Positions 1 through 6,943 of a DNA stretch of 64,000 nt are shown one piece after another; the stretch's first letter is position 1, and each line of letters starts with the position of its first letter. The stretch comes from Desulfovibrio sp. (lineage in GTDB: Bacteria > Desulfobacterota > Desulfovibrionia > Desulfovibrionales > Desulfovibrionaceae). The notes beneath the pieces were generated by a model, which ran no database searches, was not told the origin of the DNA, and saw only the letters and a program-made list of their open reading frames with translations. Where the stretch lies: assembly GCA_022839785.1 (NCBI GenBank), contig JALHJW010000001.1:543771-607770 (forward strand). Reading direction: 5' to 3'. Position numbers and translations under genes: made by a program.

Positions 1-25
1 TTCCTCCCGGCCGCGCATGGGATAG

Positions 26-54
26 GCTGCGCCGCGGCCGCACTGCGGCGCAGC
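26..54. other. GC-rich hairpin ahead of the phosphoglycerate mutase gene
   Basis: A 10-bp perfect stem (26-35 with 45-54, loop 36-44) lies just before the strong Shine-Dalgarno GGGGAGG (63-69) of the next gene. There is no T-tract, so it is not a clear terminator. It may end the gene lying before the window or may be a leader structure. Confidence 0.35.
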
Positions 55-74
55 GCAGCCAAGGGGAGGAAAGC

Positions 75-1274
75 ATGAAGTTCGTTGTCCTGGTCGCAGA
101 CGGCATGGGAGACTGGCCCGTCGAGGAGCTGGGCGGCAAGACGCCGTTGCACGCCGCGGCCACGCCGGTCATGGACCGCCTGGCGCGCCACGGCGTGGCG
201 GGCCTGTGCCGCACCGTGCCCGCGGGCATGGCCCCTGGCTCGGATGTGGCCAACATGGCCCTGCTCGGCTTCGATCCGGCCCGCCACCACACCGGCCGCG
301 GCCCCATCGAGGCAGCGGCCCAAGGCATCGAGGCCGGGGACGACGACCTGATCTGGCGCATGAACCTCGTGACCGTGGACGGCTTCGGACCCGACGGGAT
401 CATGCGCGACTACTCGGCCGGGCACATCGCCACGCCGGAGGCGGCCAGCCTCATCGCCGCGCTCAAGCAGCGCCTGGACGACGAGCATTTCGTCATGCAC
501 CCCGGCGTGCAGTACCGCCATCTGCTGGTGCAGCGCGGCGCGGCCGACGGCCCGGCCGCCCGCCTCGCCCCCCGGCCGCCCCACGACATCCTGGACAGGC
601 CCATCGCCCCGGACCTGGCCGAATACGCCAAGGCCCCCGCCCTGGACCGCCTCGTGGCCGAGGCGGCGCGCCTGCTTTCCGGCCTGCCGCAAAACGCCGC
701 CCGCGCCAACGCCGTCTGGCCCTGGGGCCAGGGCAGGCCGCTCAGGCTGCCGCGCTTTCAGGACGCCTTCGGCATGGCCGGGGCCGTCATCTCGGCCGTG
801 GACCTGATCAAGGGCCTGGGACGCGCCTCGGACATGCGGGTCCTCGACGTGCCCGGTGCCACCGGACTGCTCGACACCAACTACGCGGGCAAGGTCGCTG
901 CGGCCCTCGACTTCCTCGGCCATGGCGACTTCATCTTCGTGCATCTCGAAGGCCCGGACGAGTGCGGCCACGGCGGCAACGCCCGCGACAAGACCGAGGC
1001 CATCCGCCGCTTCGACGCCCTGGTCGCCGCCCCCATGGTCAACGCCCTGTGGGACGCGGGCGCCGTATTTCTCGTCACCTGCGACCACCTCACCCCCACG
1101 GCCCTGCGCACCCATCACGCGGACCCGGTGCCCTTCCTCCTAGCCTGGAAAGGCTGCACGGCCCCCTCGAATCTGCCCGCCTTCACCGAGGAGACCGCCG
1201 CCTCCACAGGGGTGGTCGTCGAGCCGGGGCACGACCTTCTGCGCTGGGCCCTGCGCCAGGTGCGCGGCACGTAG
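75..1274 (+). CDS. apgM: 2,3-bisphosphoglycerate-independent phosphoglycerate mutase, archaeal ApgM type
   Basis: This 399-residue protein interconverts 3- and 2-phosphoglycerate in glycolysis and gluconeogenesis in the cytoplasm. It belongs to the alkaline-phosphatase superfamily. The N-terminus shows the metal-binding start VLVADGMGD (residues 5-13), then PGSDVANMALLG with the Ser that carries the phosphate, and late metal ligands in GPDECGHGG and TCDHLTPT. The length matches the ApgM family (about 400), which is shorter than the 510-residue GpmI type. Start ATG 75 follows GGGGAGGAA. It stands alone and converges on the STAS gene. The related phosphonopyruvate decarboxylase-like proteins are the main alternative. 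Confidence 0.88.
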   Translation: MKFVVLVADGMGDWPVEELGGKTPLHAAATPVMDRLARHGVAGLCRTVPAGMAPGSDVANMALLGFDPARHHTGRGPIEAAAQGIEAGDDDLIWRMNLVTVDGFGPDGIMRDYSAGHIATPEAASLIAALKQRLDDEHFVMHPGVQYRHLLVQRGAADGPAARLAPRPPHDILDRPIAPDLAEYAKAPALDRLVAEAARLLSGLPQNAARANAVWPWGQGRPLRLPRFQDAFGMAGAVISAVDLIKGLGRASDMRVLDVPGATGLLDTNYAGKVAAALDFLGHGDFIFVHLEGPDECGHGGNARDKTEAIRRFDALVAAPMVNALWDAGAVFLVTCDHLTPTALRTHHADPVPFLLAWKGCTAPSNLPAFTEETAASTGVVVEPGHDLLRWALRQVRGT

Positions 1275-1430
1275 ACGGAACGGAAGAACAGAAGCCGGCG
1301 GCGGCGGGACGAGCGTCCCGGCTCCTCGGCCCCGGTCCCTGTGTCCGACCGGGATAGGCGGTCTTTCGTAGCGATCTTCAGGATCCGCAGGACGCGGAAG
1401 GTCGTTTGGAGACGCGACGCAAGGCGAAGT

Positions 1431-1462
1431 TTTCATGTCCCGCGCTTCGGCGGGACATGAAA
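1431..1462. other. 13-bp hairpin between convergent genes
   Basis: The arms 1431-1443 and 1450-1462 pair perfectly around a 6-nt loop. The T residues lie before and the A residues after the stem on the plus strand, so neither strand gives the U-tract of a classical terminator. A second, 7-bp stem (1490-1496 with 1501-1507) abuts the STAS stop codon. The rest of 1275-1510 shows no gene. Confidence 0.5.
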
Positions 1463-1510
1463 AAAACGTCCTGGCTCCTGCCTGCCCTTCTGCCGCCTGC
1501 GCGGCAGGGC

Positions 1511-1843
1511 CTAGAAGTGCCCCGAGGCGGCGCCGAGATCCGGGGCCAGGGCGAAGACGGCGGTGAAGCCCGAGAGATCGAAGACTTCCTGGATGTAGTC
1601 GCGGGCCGCGCAGATGACCAGCTTGCCGCCCTGGGCCTTGACCTCGCGCGTGGCTTTGAGCAGCACGCGCAGGCCCGCGCTGGAGATGTACTCCAGGCTG
1701 CCGAAGTCGAGCACCAGCTTGCGCTCCCCGTCCTTGATGCGCACCAGGAGCTTTTCCTCGAAGTCGGGCGAGGTGTTGGAGTCCAGCCTGCCCGTCACGG
1801 ACAGGACCACGATGTCGCCGCTCTTGCTCTCGTTCATTTGCAT
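1511..1843 (-). CDS. STAS-domain anti-sigma factor antagonist
   Basis: This 110-residue single STAS domain is the size of SpoIIAA/RsbV. Such proteins release a target by binding an RsbW-type kinase, and are switched off by phosphorylation on Ser. The signature YISSAGLRVLL (52-62) is present. The position aligned with the classical phosphoserine of DSSG is Ala56, leaving Ser54 and Ser55 as candidates, which is common in this subfamily. ATG 1843 is chosen because AAGGAA lies 11 nt upstream; an ATG two codons later is also possible. It is the last gene of a five-gene minus-strand unit, 16 nt after the kinase gene, which is its likely partner. Confidence 0.85.
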   Translation of the reverse strand: MQMNESKSGDIVVLSVTGRLDSNTSPDFEEKLLVRIKDGERKLVLDFGSLEYISSAGLRVLLKATREVKAQGGKLVICAARDYIQEVFDLSGFTAVFALAPDLGAASGHF

Positions 1844-1859
1844 GATTCGCTTCGTTCCT

Positions 1860-2279
1860 TCATGTGCGCTGCACGCGTCTGCTGAGCCTGAGGATGTTGC
1901 GTCCGTCGGCCCGTTCGTAGTCGAGGGTTTCCACGAGTTTCCGCACGAGATGGATGCCCAGCCCCCCGATGGGGCGGTCCTCCAGGGGACAGGACATGTC
2001 CGGTTCCGGCGTCTGGCAGGGGTCGAAGGGTCTGCCGTCGTCGCTGAGAACCACGTGGAGCATGTCGCCGTCCAGGGACATCTCCAGATGCACGGCATGG
2101 TCCCCGCCCTCGGGAAAGCCGTAGGAGATGACGTTGGTGACCAGTTCGTCGAGCACCAAGTTGGTCTCGAAGACGCTTTTCGGGGAAAAGCCCCAGGCCT
2201 CGCCGAACTCTTCCAGCCGCTCGCGCAGGGTTTCGAGTTCGCTCAGGGAATTCTTGAGGATGAACGCGCGCTGTTCCAC
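1860..2279 (-). CDS. RsbW-like anti-sigma factor / serine-protein kinase (HATPase_c)
   Basis: This 139-residue protein is a GHKL ATPase of the anti-sigma kinase type. It shows the N-box ELVTNVISYGF, the ATP-lid boxes DDGRPFDP and GGLGIHLV, and the family's usual length. It should phosphorylate the STAS protein encoded 16 nt downstream and sequester either a sigma factor or another target. No sigma factor gene lies in the unit, so the output is unknown. It sits 12 nt after the secreted-protein gene in the same minus-strand unit. Confidence 0.85.
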   Translation of the reverse strand: MEQRAFILKNSLSELETLRERLEEFGEAWGFSPKSVFETNLVLDELVTNVISYGFPEGGDHAVHLEMSLDGDMLHVVLSDDGRPFDPCQTPEPDMSCPLEDRPIGGLGIHLVRKLVETLDYERADGRNILRLSRRVQRT

Positions 2280-2291
2280 GTGCTCTCCGGC

Positions 2292-2927
2292 CTATTTGAC
2301 TGGCAGATACCAGTCGAACCCCTGTTTCGCCGCCCGTTCCCTGGCCGCGGCCGACGGCCGGGCCGAGGTGTCGGTGGCGGCGGCGCAGGCTCGCTCCTCG
2401 TCGATCCATTTGGGCACGGAGAGCCTGATGGCGGTTCCCTGGGTATAGTTGTCGTCGTCCCCGGTGTAGTTTTCTAGGATCAGACTGACGTTCCCGCCCT
2501 TGACGCCCGGAACGCTCCACTTCCAGACCTTGAGGCTGCCGAAGGCGTCGCCGCGGAACTCGGGCTTGCTCCCGAAGCGCTCCTTGAGCGCGGCCAGAAG
2601 CTTCCCGTACATCTCCTGGCCGCTGTCCTCGTAGTTCAGCTTCATGCGCAGGATGCGGCCGGGAACGGCGCAGTTGCCGTAGGACACGTAGCCGCCCCGA
2701 AAACCGGGCGCAGGGGCGATGTCCACACGCGAAAGGTATTCCTGGCTCCACACCGGCATGGCCGTGGACATGAGCACCAGGGACTCGACCTCCGTGACGG
2801 ACTGGCCCAGCCGGATGCCTATCATGCCCGGCCCGTGCTGCGCGGCGGGGGCGTTCCCCACGGCGCAGAGCAGCAGGCACGCGGCCGCGGCCAAAGACAT
2901 CGTGAACCGCCTCAGGACCCCAGGCAT
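2292..2927 (-). CDS. Secreted protein of unknown function
   Basis: This is a 211-residue protein with a clear signal peptide: basic residues at 6-7, a hydrophobic stretch at 11-23 and a cut site near Ala29. Start ATG 2927 is fixed by GTAGGAGG 5 nt upstream. The mature part (30-211) has three Cys, is soluble, and resembles no family I recognise. The gene begins 8 nt after the cNMP-fold gene and precedes the kinase/STAS pair by 12 nt, so it is co-transcribed. A periplasmic sensor or substrate-binding role for the transporter or the partner switch is inference only. Confidence 0.7.
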   Translation of the reverse strand: MPGVLRRFTMSLAAAACLLLCAVGNAPAAQHGPGMIGIRLGQSVTEVESLVLMSTAMPVWSQEYLSRVDIAPAPGFRGGYVSYGNCAVPGRILRMKLNYEDSGQEMYGKLLAALKERFGSKPEFRGDAFGSLKVWKWSVPGVKGGNVSLILENYTGDDDNYTQGTAIRLSVPKWIDEERACAAATDTSARPSAAARERAAKQGFDWYLPVK

Positions 2928-2935
2928 GTATCCTC

Positions 2936-3478
2936 CTACACCACGCTCACGCCGAGGCTTGCCGCGCAGGCGGCGCAGTTTCCGGCATGGTCGAGCAAGA
3001 ACCGTTTCTCCCAATCGCGCACCAAATCCACCATGGCCTCCATGAGCTTTTCCCGGATCTCGGGGAATTGCTCCACCACCTTGGCGAACTTCTCCCGGTT
3101 CAGCACCAGCACGACCACCGGGCTCTCGGCGCGCAGGGAGAAGAGGCGGCGCATGTCGCCCAGCAACGCCAGTCCGCCGAGAAAGACCCCGGGGCCGTAG
3201 AGGGCCAGTTCCTGGACGACGCCGTCCGTCTCGCGCAGCAGCCGGGCGGAGCCCTCCACGAGATGGAAGGCCTGGCCGTCCGATTCGCCCTGGTGGAAAA
3301 GCATCTCGCCGGGCCTGTAGCTCTCGCGCGCCGCGAGGTAGGCCAGGACCTTGAGCGGTTCAAGCGGCAGCCCGGCGAACAGCGGGGTCTGGCGCAGCAA
3401 CTCCATGTTCTGCTGGAATTCGCAGGACGCGCCCTTTTCGCAGGCAGGCGCGTCATTTTTTTCCGTGGACGAGTTCAT
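2936..3478 (-). CDS. Crp/Fnr-like cyclic-nucleotide-binding-fold protein without DNA-binding domain
   Basis: This 180-residue protein has one cNMP-type beta-roll (about residues 30-150) and no helix-turn-helix. The phosphate-binding cassette is degenerate: the usual FGE-LALL reads LGGLALL (100-106), so the conserved Glu is Gly102, and the following Arg-Ala pair is missing. Nucleotide binding is therefore doubtful. Cys13, Cys19 and a terminal C168-x2-C171 could bind metal or form disulfides. The start overlaps the 3' end of the ABC transporter gene by 26 nt, implying translational coupling and a regulatory or structural role with that transporter. Confidence 0.75.
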   Translation of the reverse strand: MNSSTEKNDAPACEKGASCEFQQNMELLRQTPLFAGLPLEPLKVLAYLAARESYRPGEMLFHQGESDGQAFHLVEGSARLLRETDGVVQELALYGPGVFLGGLALLGDMRRLFSLRAESPVVVLVLNREKFAKVVEQFPEIREKLMEAMVDLVRDWEKRFLLDHAGNCAACAASLGVSVV

Positions 3479-5978
3479 ACAGCGCTCCCTTCCTGGCGAT
3501 GAGTTCGGCGTAGCCGCCCAGCTCCACGATCTTGCCGGCCTTCATGACCGCGACCTTGTCGTAGTTCTTGATGATGTCCAGGCGGTGGACCACGGCGATG
3601 AGGGTGCTGCGCCCCTTGTAGCGCGTCTCCAGGAGATTCTGGATGCGGGCCTGGGATTTGTTGTCCAGGGCCGAGGTGGCCTCGTCCATGATCAGGAGCC
3701 TGGGCTGCTTGAGGAAGCAGCGGGCGATGGCCAGCTTCTGGCGCTGTCCGCCCGAGAGCTTGTCGCCCTTGCTGCCCACCTGGAATTCCATACCCAGGGC
3801 CACGATGGCCTCCAGAAGGTCCTCCTCGATGAGCAGTTGAATGATGCTCTGGTTGATCTTCTCCTGGACCTGGGGGGAAAGGCTCTTGGCCTTGCCGAAC
3901 AGGATGTTGTCGAGGATGGTCTGCGAGCCGAGGTATTCGTCCGCCCGGTAGAAGGCGAAGACGCCGGGCCGCTCCGCCTCGATCCTGGCGCGGAAACGGG
4001 CGCGGGCCTCCAGCAGCATGCCTTCCAGCATCTCGGGCATGGAGACCATCTTGTGCCGGCCGGGCGTGAAGCCGAGGGCCAGGTCCATGAGTCTGTCGCG
4101 GTCCTCCTCGGGCAGCTCGAAGAGGCGGCTCCTGGCCATGCGCCGGACGATGTCCTTGTACTCGTCGATGGTCTCGGCCGGGATCGGGCTGCCCTCGAAG
4201 AAGACCGCGTCCTTGGGCAGATTGCCGAGGATGTCCACCGTGCTCTGGGCGATCTGGCCGCCCAGGGCGAGGAGCGGCCCGCCGAGCTGGACCTCGTCCA
4301 GGAAGGCGCGGAAGGCGGGGTTGCGCGCCAGACGCTCTCCGGCCCAGGCCGGGTCTGTGGAACTGCCGAAGGTCAGGTTGGCGGCCACGCTGGAATGCAG
4401 GAGATAGACGCGCTCGTCGAAGAATTCCACGACGTCCGTGAGCGCCTCGCCGTACTCCTGCCTGAAGCTGGCCCGCACCCGGATGAGGCGCTCGGTGAGG
4501 GCCGCGTCGCTCCCGTCGCGCAAGAAGGCGTTGAGGCCGAAGCGCAGCACGTCCACGAAGATGCCCGCCTGCTGCAGGGCCGCGATCTGGTCGTCCAGGC
4601 TCGGCATGTTCCCCCCCTCCACCGGCGCGGCCCCGTGCAGCGCGGCCTCGCAGGAGTAGAGCAGGTTCTCGCGGATGGTGCCGGTGAAGATGAAGGGCGC
4701 CTGCGAGACGAAACCGAGGTTCTCGGCCATGTCCTGCTTGGAGAGTTCGGCCACCTCCTGGCCGCCCAGGCGCAGCGATCCCGAGGTGTACTTGTAGAGC
4801 TGCCCCACGCACAGGGCCAGGGTGGACTTGCCCGAACCGGAGAAGCCCACCAGGGCCAGGTGCTCTCCGGGCTCGATGCGCATGTTCACGTCCGAGAGCA
4901 GGCGTATGCCCCCCTCGACCACGAAGGAGAGCCGTTCGATCTCGATGCGCGGTTCGAGCTTCATGGGCGCGCGGCCCGACGGGGCGAGGGCGTGCTCGAT
5001 GGGCTCGTCGAAGTACTCCAGGGTCCGGGAGTAGCGCACCGAGGCGTCCTGATAGACTTGGTAGAAGTCCATCAACTCCTTCCAGGGCTCGAAGAGCTTC
5101 TCCTGGGCGGAGAGGAAGGCCACCAGGGCGCCGAGGTCGAACTGCCCCTGGATGATCAGGTAGCCGCCCACCAGGAAGAGGGTGAAGGGCGCGAGGTTGA
5201 CGATGAAGTTGTTGAGGGCCTTCACACCCATCTTGTAGAGGTTCCAGGTCACGCGGTGGCGTTCCAGGGTGTCGCACTGCTCGCCGAACTTGCGGTTCTC
5301 GATGGCGTAGGAGCCGTTGCCGTGGACCTCGTGGATGCCGGTGACCACCTCGGCGATGCGCGAGGAGATCTCGCGCGTGGCGTCCACGCGCTTCTTGTTG
5401 GCCTGGTTGGTCTTGCGCTGCAGGCGCGGGATGAGCAGGATGATGATCGGATAGATGGCCATGGTGATCAGGGCCATCTTCCAATTCAGGTAGAAGAGGT
5501 AGCCGCCGAAGGCCAGCAGGGTCAGGACGTTGGTCACCGGGATGGCCAGGGCCATGCCCACGAAATCGCCCACGGGCACGATCTCCGTGACCAGGGAGGA
5601 GACGACCATGCCGGCCTGGGTCTTGCGGAAGTAGTTCAGCGGCAGGACCAGGATGTGCTCGTAGAGCTTCTTGCGCAGGTTGGCCAGGGCGGCTTGGCCG
5701 ATCTTGGTCTGGATGACGCCGATGGCGTACTTGAGGCCGCCCGCCGTGACCACCGCGATCAGGTAGTAGCCGCAGTAGACGAGCAGCATGTCCAGCTTGC
5801 GCTGGCCGATGGCGTGGTTGATGATCTTCTTCTGCAGCTCCAGGGGCAGGACGCGGGCGAAGACCGTGACCACGATGATCGCCAGAAGCAGTATCTGCAG
5901 CTTGAGGTCGCTCTCCCAGACCCAGGAAAAAAGCGACCGTTTGGTGACCGGAACCTGTTCGCGCGCCGTTTCCGCCAT
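3453..5978 (-). CDS. ABC exporter half-transporter with a large insertion inside its ATPase domain
   Basis: This 841-residue fused permease/ATPase belongs to the exporter (MsbA-like) superfamily. The membrane domain covers about 25-310. The ATPase domain has Walker A GFSGSGKST (378-386), Q-loop Gln426, signature LSGGQ (741-745), Walker B LLIMDEATSALD (761-772) and His798. Q-loop and signature normally lie about 60 residues apart; here they are about 315 apart. The segment after the Q-loop (428-441) recurs in degenerate form at 524-538 and 681-695, so the insert may derive from repeated duplication. Start ATG 5978 follows AGGAG. It is the first gene of a five-gene unit. The substrate is unknown. 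Confidence 0.85.
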   Translation of the reverse strand: MAETAREQVPVTKRSLFSWVWESDLKLQILLLAIIVVTVFARVLPLELQKKIINHAIGQRKLDMLLVYCGYYLIAVVTAGGLKYAIGVIQTKIGQAALANLRKKLYEHILVLPLNYFRKTQAGMVVSSLVTEIVPVGDFVGMALAIPVTNVLTLLAFGGYLFYLNWKMALITMAIYPIIILLIPRLQRKTNQANKKRVDATREISSRIAEVVTGIHEVHGNGSYAIENRKFGEQCDTLERHRVTWNLYKMGVKALNNFIVNLAPFTLFLVGGYLIIQGQFDLGALVAFLSAQEKLFEPWKELMDFYQVYQDASVRYSRTLEYFDEPIEHALAPSGRAPMKLEPRIEIERLSFVVEGGIRLLSDVNMRIEPGEHLALVGFSGSGKSTLALCVGQLYKYTSGSLRLGGQEVAELSKQDMAENLGFVSQAPFIFTGTIRENLLYSCEAALHGAAPVEGGNMPSLDDQIAALQQAGIFVDVLRFGLNAFLRDGSDAALTERLIRVRASFRQEYGEALTDVVEFFDERVYLLHSSVAANLTFGSSTDPAWAGERLARNPAFRAFLDEVQLGGPLLALGGQIAQSTVDILGNLPKDAVFFEGSPIPAETIDEYKDIVRRMARSRLFELPEEDRDRLMDLALGFTPGRHKMVSMPEMLEGMLLEARARFRARIEAERPGVFAFYRADEYLGSQTILDNILFGKAKSLSPQVQEKINQSIIQLLIEEDLLEAIVALGMEFQVGSKGDKLSGGQRQKLAIARCFLKQPRLLIMDEATSALDNKSQARIQNLLETRYKGRSTLIAVVHRLDIIKNYDKVAVMKAGKIVELGGYAELIARKGALYELVHGKK

Positions 5979-6168
5979 TTCCGCCCCGCTCCTATGGCGC
6001 CCTTGTGCGGGCGCATGTCCTGCTCCGGTCCCGACCGGAATATCGCCCCCTCTTGTAGCGCGTTCCACCCCCCCTGCGTCAAACCCAAATTTGCTCCGTT
6101 CGGCCCCTCGCGGCGACCGTTCGCGCCCCCTGCTGGACAGGATCGCCGGGCGGCATTACCGTTTTTCC

Positions 6169-6939
6169 ATGTTGCGCGCCCTTGTGGTTGACGACGAAGC
6201 CCCGGCCAGGGACGAGTTGGCCTGGCTCCTGGCGGAACACCCGGACGTTGTGGCGGCCCAGGCGGGCAGCGCCGCGGCCGCCCTTGAGGCCATCGCCAGC
6301 GACCGGCCCGAGGTCGTTTTCCAGGATATCCAGATGCCGGGACGGGACGGTTTTTCCGTGCTGGCCGAGGCCATGCAGCTGTCCTCCCCGCCCCTCTTCG
6401 TCTTCGTCACGGCCTACGACGCCTACGCCATCCGCGCCTTCGAGGAGAACGCCGTGGACTACCTGCTCAAGCCCGTGGCCCCGGAACGGCTGGCCCGGAG
6501 CCTTGAGCGCGTGCGGCGCAGGCTCGCGGACCAGGCGGTCCGCCCCATGGGCGAGGAGGCGTTGCGCCGCCTGCTGGAGGGGCTGGGCCGCGCCGGAAAG
6601 CTCGACCGGCTGCCCGTGGAGCAGGCCGGGCGGATCAGGCTGCTGCCCCTGACCGAGGTCGTCTTCTGCCGCCTGGAGGGCAAACGCATCCTGGCGCATG
6701 CGGACAGCGGCATCTTCCACCTGCACGGCATCCCGACCATGGAGAAGCTGGAGGAGCGCCTGCAGGGCCAGCCCTTCTTCCGGGCGGGACGGGGCGAGGT
6801 GGTGAACCTGCGCCGCGTGGCCGAGTTCACCACCTGGATCAACGGCAAGTACGTGCTGGTCATGGACGACCGCGAGCGCACCCACATCACCGTGGGCCGC
6901 CGCCGCGCGCGGGACTTCAGACTGTCCCTGGGGATATAG
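6169..6939 (+). CDS. LytTR-family response regulator
   Basis: This 256-residue response regulator has a receiver domain (1-120) with acidic pocket Asp8-Asp9, phospho-acceptor Asp53 in FQDIQMP, and the late Lys in LLKPV. A C-terminal LytTR DNA-binding domain follows (about 150-256). LytTR proteins bind direct repeats upstream of their targets. ATG 6169 is the first Met that gives an intact receiver domain; no strong Shine-Dalgarno is visible. The gene diverges from the ABC transporter and lies 4 nt before the cognate kinase gene, with a CstA transporter downstream, as in BtsSR/BtsT. Confidence 0.92.
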   Translation: MLRALVVDDEAPARDELAWLLAEHPDVVAAQAGSAAAALEAIASDRPEVVFQDIQMPGRDGFSVLAEAMQLSSPPLFVFVTAYDAYAIRAFEENAVDYLLKPVAPERLARSLERVRRRLADQAVRPMGEEALRRLLEGLGRAGKLDRLPVEQAGRIRLLPLTEVVFCRLEGKRILAHADSGIFHLHGIPTMEKLEERLQGQPFFRAGRGEVVNLRRVAEFTTWINGKYVLVMDDRERTHITVGRRRARDFRLSLGI

Positions 6940-6943
6940 GCGC

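Noticed and set aside
1431..1462. Hairpin as a Rho-independent terminator of apgM or the STAS gene
   Set aside because: No T-tract follows the stem on either strand.
3351..6191. Very long open frame on the plus strand opposite the ABC transporter
   Set aside because: It has the low-complexity Gly/His/Glu-rich composition typical of antisense frames in high-GC genes, and the minus-strand gene has full family motifs.
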